Shown here: piece after piece, positions 59,297 to 64,000 of the stretch
Position numbering within the stretch: the first letter of the stretch is position 1
How the letters are laid out: each line of letters starts with the position of its first letter
Assembly: GCF_003429665.1 (NCBI RefSeq)
Contig: NZ_QUWK01000004.1
Coordinates: 45,872 to 109,871 of the forward strand
Direction: 5' to 3'
DNA length: 64,000 nucleotides
From: Sphaerochaeta halotolerans
Lineage (GTDB): Bacteria; Spirochaetota; Spirochaetia; Sphaerochaetales; Sphaerochaetaceae
Program-made: the position numbers and the translations under genes
Notes under the pieces: generated by a model
What the model saw: only the letters and a program-made list of their open reading frames with translations
Databases searched by the model: none
What the model was told of the DNA's origin: nothing

Positions 59297-61114
59297 ATGC
59301 CAGCTGATTCAACACTGACACGTAATTTTTGCATCATTGCGCACATTGACCACGGCAAGTCGACGCTTGCCGACCGCTTCATTGAGAAAGCAAAACTGTA
59401 TGTGTCTCGTGGTCCTGCGCAGGATCAAATTCTCGATACTATGGATATTGAGAGAGAGAGGGGAATTACCATAAAGAGCCAAGCGGTAACCATTCCCTAC
59501 ACGGCCAAGGATGGCAAGACCTATGAGCTGAACCTCGTTGATACCCCGGGACATGTTGACTTCTCGTATGAGGTGAGTCGTGCAATCAGCTCATGTGAAG
59601 GAGCCCTGCTCGTTATAGATGCCTCACAGGGTGTTGAAGCCCAGACTTTGGCTAACTTGTACATGGCAATGGAACACAACCTCACTATCATTCCTGTCAT
59701 CAACAAGATTGATCTGCCTTCAGCAGATATTGATGCATGTTTGCACCAGATTGACCATGATTTGGGCCTGGAGCCTGAAGAAACAGTTTTGGTGAGTGCA
59801 AAAACGGGAGCAGGAGTAGATGAACTTTTTGAGGCAATCGTCAAACAGATTAATCCCCCTGAAGGGAAGGACTCCTTGCCTCTTCAGGCCTTAATCTTTG
59901 ACTCTCACTATGATGCATATCGAGGAGTCATTGTCCATTGTCGTGTTTTCAATGGAATCTTGGAGGTTGGATCTGAAGTTCGCTTCATGCATACTGATAC
60001 CCCCTACAAGGTTGAGGAGGTCGGTTTCTTCCAGCTTGGTTTGGTGAAAACAGATGCACTGCACGCAGGAGATGTTGGGTATGTCATCACGGGCGTAAAG
60101 ACAATCAGCGACGTAAGAGTCGGCGATACCATTACCACTGTAAAGAATGCAGCAAAAAACCCTCTTCCGGGATTCAAAGATGTGAAACCGGTCGTGTTCA
60201 GTTCTATTTATCCGGTAGATACCAATGATTATGAAGAACTGGTTAGTGCAATTGAGCGACTTAAGCTCAACGATGCTTCCTTAATCTATGAGAAGGATAG
60301 TTCAGCTGCTTTGGGATTTGGATTCCGATGTGGATTCTTGGGAATGTTGCATCTTGAGGTGGTCCAGGAACGTATTGAACGAGAATTCGGACTGTCTATC
60401 GTCTTTACCAGCCCTTCGGTCAAATACATCGTACATATGAAGAATGGTGATGTTATCAATATTGACAATCCACTTGAGTATCCTGATCCAATGCGGGTTG
60501 AATATGCAGAGGAGCCTTTCATCCAGGCAAATATCATAACTCCCTCTCAGTTCGTTGGCTCCCTGATTACGCTCTGCATGGAAAAACGTGGAGTTCAGGT
60601 TGGGATGAATTATCTTGATGAGAAGCGTGTGGAGTTACTGTATGAGATGCCTTTGAGTGAGGTGCTCTTTGAGTTTTATGACCGTATGAAGTCGGTTAGC
60701 CGGGGGTATGCTTCATTCGACTACCAATTGATTGGTTACAAACGTACCGATCTGGTGAGGATGGATATCCTCGTGAATGGGGAGCCGGTTGATGCTTTGA
60801 GCCAACTCGTCTTTAGGGGAAGCAGTCAATTGCGTGGGAAACAGGTTTGTGAACGGTTGAAGGGGGAAATTCCCCGTCAGCAGTACAAGATAGCAATCCA
60901 AGCAGCTATTGGAGGTACCATTGTCAGCAGGGAGACCATCAACGCCTTCCGCAAGGATGTGACAGCCAAATGTTATGGTGGTGATATCAGCAGAAAACGC
61001 AAATTGCTTGAGAAACAGAAAGAGGGAAAGAAGCGCATGAAAATGGTAGGGAATGTGGAGATTCCTCAGAGTGCATTCCTCGCTGTTTTGAAGAGTGATG
61101 ACAGTTCTAAATAA
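59297..61114 (+). CDS. lepA: Elongation factor 4 (LepA)
   Basis: 605 residues. G1 IAHIDHGKSTLADRF, switch RERGITIKSQ, G3 DTPGHVDF and G4 NKIDLP are intact. The C-terminal LepA-specific region (AKCYGGDISRKRKLLEKQKEGKKRMK) ends the protein. It back-translocates or remodels stalled ribosomes. It begins 8 nt past ftsH. Confidence 0.97.
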   Translation: MPADSTLTRNFCIIAHIDHGKSTLADRFIEKAKLYVSRGPAQDQILDTMDIERERGITIKSQAVTIPYTAKDGKTYELNLVDTPGHVDFSYEVSRAISSCEGALLVIDASQGVEAQTLANLYMAMEHNLTIIPVINKIDLPSADIDACLHQIDHDLGLEPEETVLVSAKTGAGVDELFEAIVKQINPPEGKDSLPLQALIFDSHYDAYRGVIVHCRVFNGILEVGSEVRFMHTDTPYKVEEVGFFQLGLVKTDALHAGDVGYVITGVKTISDVRVGDTITTVKNAAKNPLPGFKDVKPVVFSSIYPVDTNDYEELVSAIERLKLNDASLIYEKDSSAALGFGFRCGFLGMLHLEVVQERIEREFGLSIVFTSPSVKYIVHMKNGDVINIDNPLEYPDPMRVEYAEEPFIQANIITPSQFVGSLITLCMEKRGVQVGMNYLDEKRVELLYEMPLSEVLFEFYDRMKSVSRGYASFDYQLIGYKRTDLVRMDILVNGEPVDALSQLVFRGSSQLRGKQVCERLKGEIPRQQYKIAIQAAIGGTIVSRETINAFRKDVTAKCYGGDISRKRKLLEKQKEGKKRMKMVGNVEIPQSAFLAVLKSDDSSK

Positions 61115-61134
61115 CGTATTTGCCTAATTCATTG

Positions 61135-61163
61135 TTGTTCTCGATTGTGGCTGGGTGTATACT
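61135..61163 (+). promoter_or_regulatory. galM promoter
   Basis: TTGTTC (61135-61140), 17 bp, TATACT (61158-61163). The leader is about 28 nt with an AGGAG site before ATG 61199. Confidence 0.6.
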
Positions 61164-61198
61164 CGTTGCAAGAAAGTATAGCTTCACAGGAGTGTAAT

Positions 61199-62233
61199 AT
61201 GTTGACCAAACAAGTTGTCGCCCAAACCAATGATGGGGAACCCATTTATGTGATAACACTTTCCATTGGTGATTATTCCGCTGAGATTTTGAGTCTAGGG
61301 GCTAATCTTAAGACACTAAAGACTCCGGACCGGAACAAGAAGGTAGTAGATATAGTACTTGGTTTTGACAACCCTTTGGATAACTTGAGATCCACAACCT
61401 ACTTCGGGCAAATTGTGGGTCGATTCGCGAATCGTATAGCAAAAGGTACGTTCTCTCTGGGAGGAAAACAGTATACCCTTGAAACAAATGAAGGGGGGAA
61501 CTCCCTTCATAGTGGAAAGAGTAATTGGGGATGGCGGAACTGGCACGTAGAGCCCTTCGAATTGCATGGCAATCCTGGAGTGGTGTTGAGTCTCTTCAGT
61601 CCTGATGGTGATGGTGGCTTTCCCGGCAATGTGAATTGTACGGTCTCCTATGTGCTTACCAAAAACGGGGAACTACATATTGAGTATGAAGCGACTGCCT
61701 CTGCTCCTACACCGATCAACTTGACCAATCATAGCTATTTCAATTTACGAGGCGCTGGCAGTGGTGAAATTACTGCACATGAGGTGAAACTTGCTTGTGA
61801 CCGATATCTGAAGGTTGATGAGCAACTGATTCCCACTGGAAAAGTGGTGCCAGTTCAAGGTACTGCCTTTGACTTTACCAAGGGAAAAGCATTGGGAAGG
61901 GATATGCAAGAAGCAGGGGGGTATGACCACTGTTTTATTCTTGAACAGACACCCGTGGCAAAACCTGTAGAATTCGCGTGGATTTATGAGCCGGTCTCCG
62001 GTCGAACCATGAAAATCAAGACAACCATGCCAGCTGTGCAGCTGTACAGTGGGAATTTTCTTGAAGGTAAAGAGATTGGGAAGGGTGGAGTAGCCTACCC
62101 CAAGCATGGTGGAGTCTGTTTTGAGACTCAATACTATCCAGATGCACCGAATCATGAAGCGTTTCCTTCCTGTATTTTTAGTAAGGAGCGACCTTATAAG
62201 CATACAACGGTGTTCTCCTTTGGCGTAAAGTGA
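61199..62233 (+). CDS. galM: Aldose 1-epimerase
   Basis: 344 residues. GRFANRIAKGTF, NSLHSGKSNWGWRNW, TNHSYFNLRGAGSG (catalytic His) and VCFETQYYPDAPNH (catalytic Glu region) match GalM. It interconverts sugar anomers and would help use imported glucose, galactose or xylose. AGGAG precedes the ATG; the frame is open to 61145 without a ribosome site. Confidence 0.93.
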   Translation: MLTKQVVAQTNDGEPIYVITLSIGDYSAEILSLGANLKTLKTPDRNKKVVDIVLGFDNPLDNLRSTTYFGQIVGRFANRIAKGTFSLGGKQYTLETNEGGNSLHSGKSNWGWRNWHVEPFELHGNPGVVLSLFSPDGDGGFPGNVNCTVSYVLTKNGELHIEYEATASAPTPINLTNHSYFNLRGAGSGEITAHEVKLACDRYLKVDEQLIPTGKVVPVQGTAFDFTKGKALGRDMQEAGGYDHCFILEQTPVAKPVEFAWIYEPVSGRTMKIKTTMPAVQLYSGNFLEGKEIGKGGVAYPKHGGVCFETQYYPDAPNHEAFPSCIFSKERPYKHTTVFSFGVK

Positions 62234-62238
62234 CAACT

Positions 62239-62258
62239 CTCCCGCCCAAAGTCGGGAG
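62239..62258 (+). terminator. Weak hairpin after galM
   Basis: CTCCCG, an 8-nt loop, and CGGGAG form a 6-bp stem just past the stop, followed by a pyrimidine-rich stretch. Possible terminator. Confidence 0.45.
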
Positions 62259-62363
62259 TCTTCTCGTGCTCTTTCTTATAAGGACGATAGTAACGGTACC
62301 TACTTGTAATAAATGGTATCGCTGTAGTAGAAAGAGTAAAAATCTGCTGAAGGGAGCATTAGT

Positions 62364-62975
62364 ATGAAAGAGGTGAAAATTATAGGGATTACCGGGGGAT
62401 CTGGTTCCGGGAAATCCACAATTGTGAAGAAAATCAGTGAGGTCTGCACGGATTTTGTATTCATTCCACAGGACAACTATTATCGCTCAGCTACTTTTAT
62501 AAGCAATGCAAATATCACTGCTTTTAATTTTGATCATCCTGATGCATTTGATATGGAACTACTTCATGAACATCTGAAGACACTCAAGGAGGGTAAACCT
62601 ATTGAAATGCCTCAGTATGATTTCGTACATCATCGTAGAAAAGAAGAAACAGTGTCGGTAGCAGCAAAAAGCCTGGTGATTATTGAAGGGTTGATGATTT
62701 TATATGATAGCAATATTCGAGATTTGTTGGATTTGAAGCTATATGTTGATACCCCTGATGATATACGCTTCATTAGACGGTTGAAGCGTGATATTGCAGA
62801 GCGTGGGAGAACCGTTGAAAGTGTGTGCACACAGTATCTAGAGGTCGTGAGGCCTGGACATTTCAATTTTATTGAGCCTACCAAGGCGTTTGCTGATTTA
62901 ATCATCCCTGAAGGTGGGTATAATGAGAATGCACTTTCGGTGCTTATACCCTTTGTGAAGGAGCTTGCCGGGTGA
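62364..62975 (+). CDS. udk: Uridine kinase
   Basis: 203 residues. The P-loop GITGGSGSGKST near residue 8, DNYYRS, NFDHPDAFD, PQYDFVHHRR and EGLMILYDSNIRDL follow uridine kinase order. RRLKRDIAERGRTVESV is the lid region. It salvages uridine and cytidine to monophosphates. GAAGGGAG precedes the ATG. The stop codon directly abuts the stop of the convergent yidD. Confidence 0.93.
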   Translation: MKEVKIIGITGGSGSGKSTIVKKISEVCTDFVFIPQDNYYRSATFISNANITAFNFDHPDAFDMELLHEHLKTLKEGKPIEMPQYDFVHHRRKEETVSVAAKSLVIIEGLMILYDSNIRDLLDLKLYVDTPDDIRFIRRLKRDIAERGRTVESVCTQYLEVVRPGHFNFIEPTKAFADLIIPEGGYNENALSVLIPFVKELAG

Positions 62976-63263
62976 TCAACGCTTGCGAAAGATGATAAAA
63001 CCCTCTTTGATTGATTTCCAAGACCACGATTCTGGGACTGGATCGTCCCCTCCATAAAACCATCGGCTGCAACGGATAACTCGGGCAAATCCCATGATAA
63101 AACCTTTCACAATTCCATGCTTTGTCACGGCATCTACCATATATGAGGAACAGGTAGGATGGTATAGGCAGCTCCCCCCACCAAAAAAAGGTGACAGGAT
63201 CCCTTTGTATAGGTACACTGGAATGAGAAATATCTGCCTTAACAGCCAAAGTATTTTTTTCAT
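62976..63263 (-). CDS. yidD: Membrane protein insertion efficiency factor YidD
   Basis: 95 residues. The family core RQIFLIPVYLYKGILSPFFGGGSCLYHPTCSSYMVDAVTKHG, with conserved cysteines, is followed by WFYGGDDPVPE. YidD aids YidC-dependent insertion. In many bacteria it lies in rpmH-rnpA-yidD-yidC, but here it stands alone. The ATG lies 6 nt after a -10 box without a ribosome site (predicted leaderless). Confidence 0.93.
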   Translation of the reverse strand: MKKILWLLRQIFLIPVYLYKGILSPFFGGGSCLYHPTCSSYMVDAVTKHGIVKGFIMGFARVIRCSRWFYGGDDPVPESWSWKSIKEGFIIFRKR

Positions 63264-63269
63264 GAGAAC

Positions 63270-63298
63270 ATTTTATTGAGCGATTGTCAAAGTTGCAA
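63270..63298 (-). promoter_or_regulatory. yidD promoter (predicted leaderless)
   Basis: On the minus strand TTGCAA (63298-63293), 17 bp, TAAAAT (63275-63270), then 6 nt to the ATG. Confidence 0.6.
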
Positions 63299-63326
63299 CA
63301 AGTAGCTACACTGATTAGGTAGACAT

Positions 63327-63355
63327 TTGACTTGTAACGTGATAATCGTTATGAT
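63327..63355 (+). promoter_or_regulatory. Promoter of the 56-residue ORF
   Basis: TTGACT (63327-63332), 17 bp, TATGAT (63350-63355). The leader is about 32 nt with a GGAGGAATAGG ribosome site. Confidence 0.7.
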
Positions 63356-63357
63356 AA
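63340..63357. promoter_or_regulatory. Fur-family-like box in the spacer and -10
   Basis: TGATAATCGTTATGATAA contains GATAAT-type repeats and an ATAA-N3-TTAT dyad between the -35 and -10. It resembles Fur/Zur family boxes; which metal, if any, is not shown. Confidence 0.4.
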
Positions 63358-63393
63358 TAAAAAATTGAGCAATAAGTATGGAGGAATAGGTAT

Positions 63394-63564
63394 ATGGCAG
63401 GTAATGTATCCAAAAACGCACGCCGTGAAGGTGCAAAGGCAATGACCAGCCGTTGGGGTGGCGCTATCAAGATGAAAGCAGTTTTCGAGAATGGAAAACT
63501 TCGGCATGTGGCATATTGCGAGAAATCAGGTAATACTGCTCGCAAGCCCAAAGATTTGATGTAA
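63394..63564 (+). CDS. Small basic protein of unknown function (56 residues)
   Basis: 56 residues starting MAGNVSKNARREGAKAMTSR. It is rich in Lys, Arg and Ala, has one cysteine (AYCEKSGN), and has no membrane segment. A strong promoter, GGAGG 8 nt before the ATG, and a strong terminator frame it exactly, so it is almost certainly expressed. I do not recognise a family; the length and charge suggest a nucleic-acid- or ribosome-associated protein. A Fur-family-like box in the promoter suggests metal control. Confidence 0.75.
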   Translation: MAGNVSKNARREGAKAMTSRWGGAIKMKAVFENGKLRHVAYCEKSGNTARKPKDLM

Positions 63565-63592
63565 GGAATTAGCATCAAGAAAAATAACCATT

Positions 63593-63629
63593 AGCCTGTG
63601 ATTAATACTATCGCAGGCTGCTTTTTTTT
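63593..63629 (+). terminator. Terminator after the 56-residue ORF
   Basis: AGCCTGTGAT, a 7-nt loop, and ATCGCAGGCT form a 10-bp stem followed by eight U (63622-63629). Confidence 0.9.
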
Positions 63630-63753
63630 CTAATTCTTCCGGAAAATCAACGTTTTTCAAGCATTTTTAATGTATCCGTTTCAAGTAGTGTGTGTTATAG
63701 TGTTGATGAGTACGTATACAACGACACATGAGAACGTCATGAGGAGGAAACAC

Positions 63754-64000
63754 GTGAAACGTCTTTCAAGAACAATTATGACAGCAATGCTGGTAGCTTT
63801 GTTGGCTTTTTCCCTTGTTGGCTGTAAGAGCACTGCAAAGGTAGAACCAATTCCCCCAGCTCCTGTTGAACCCGCTCCTGAGCCGGTACCCCCAGTAGAA
63901 CCAGCTCCAGAGCTCGTAGCGGTACCAGCCCCGGCACCAGCCCCGGCACCGGTAGTAGAGGAGCCCAAGGAACTGGTCTACCCCTATGGTGTGCAGGAGA
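63754..64000 (+). CDS. Proline-rich lipoprotein (C-terminus beyond window edge)
   Basis: Open from GTG 63754 to the right edge, 82 codons. GAGGAGG lies 6-7 nt upstream. The signal peptide (RTIMTAMLVALLAFSLVGC) has a lipobox LVGC with the cysteine near residue 25. The mature start is a low-complexity linker rich in Pro, Ala, Val and Glu, with PVEPAPE-type repeats. Such linkers hold a domain away from the membrane. The functional domain is outside the window. Confidence 0.8.
   Translation, partial: MKRLSRTIMTAMLVALLAFSLVGCKSTAKVEPIPPAPVEPAPEPVPPVEPAPELVAVPAPAPAPAPVVEEPKELVYPYGVQE

Noticed and set aside
63840..63965. Proline/alanine-rich repeat as a DNA repeat element or CRISPR-like array
   Set aside because: The repetition is codon-level low complexity inside a lipoprotein linker, with no regular spacer length.

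Overview
The window is a gene-dense stretch of chromosome from an anaerobic, saccharolytic spirochaete. Sphaerochaeta or a close relative is my inference, from the ChvE-GguAB type sugar importer, the duplicated ABC_sub_bind amino-acid binding proteins, superoxide reductase, Pta and the overall protein style; no rRNA is present to prove it. I see no phage, insertion sequence, CRISPR array or integron.

Layout. 1-6.6 kb: an rRNA cytosine methyltransferase reads leftward off the edge, divergent from an operon of HAD phosphatase, phosphosugar mutase, membrane protein, short ComEC-like protein and rsmA. 6.7-13 kb: pta; a structured intergenic element; a tyrA-like dehydrogenase, mtaB and a GNAT acetyltransferase; then cysE and bioY divergent from birA. 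13-19.5 kb: argS, a tetR gene, and the operon rplU-rpmA-obgE-nadD-yqeK-lipoprotein-rsfS. 19.5-30.5 kb, minus strand: lacI plus a monosaccharide ABC importer, a MATE transporter, a TrpXYZ-like ABC importer with two tandem binding proteins, and a very acidic small protein. 30.6-38.5 kb: pdxA, a lipoprotein, cobO, then a tight run of PHP phosphoesterase, RloA-like ATPase, RloB-like protein, membrane-bound LuxR regulator and esterase, facing an HD-domain protein. 38.6-45.6 kb: gltX-glyS-tyrS, a sulfonate/nitrate/thiamine-class ABC importer and superoxide reductase. 45.7-52.3 kb, minus strand: gdhA, mtnA, mtaD, an acyl-CoA synthetase and a HAD hydrolase. 52.4-64 kb: a SMUG1-type uracil-DNA glycosylase, ispE-spoVG, tRNA-Gln, rplY-pth-tilS-ftsH-lepA, galM, udk, yidD, a small conserved-looking ORF and the start of a proline-rich lipoprotein.

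Most interesting points. (1) Ten genes that start transcription units have a sigma70-like promoter whose -10 box lies only 5-7 nt before the start codon and no Shine-Dalgarno sequence, so they are predicted to be leaderless mRNAs; genes inside operons have ordinary ribosome binding sites. (2) A RloA/RloB (AbiL-like) pair keeps its Walker A motif and gene order but appears to have lost several family active-site residues in both proteins, and lies in one run of genes with a multi-TM LuxR regulator and an esterase; this is the best candidate for an undescribed system. (3) Several divergent promoters carry clear dyads, notably a candidate BirA operator that covers both -35 boxes of bioY and birA with a shorter spacer than usual.
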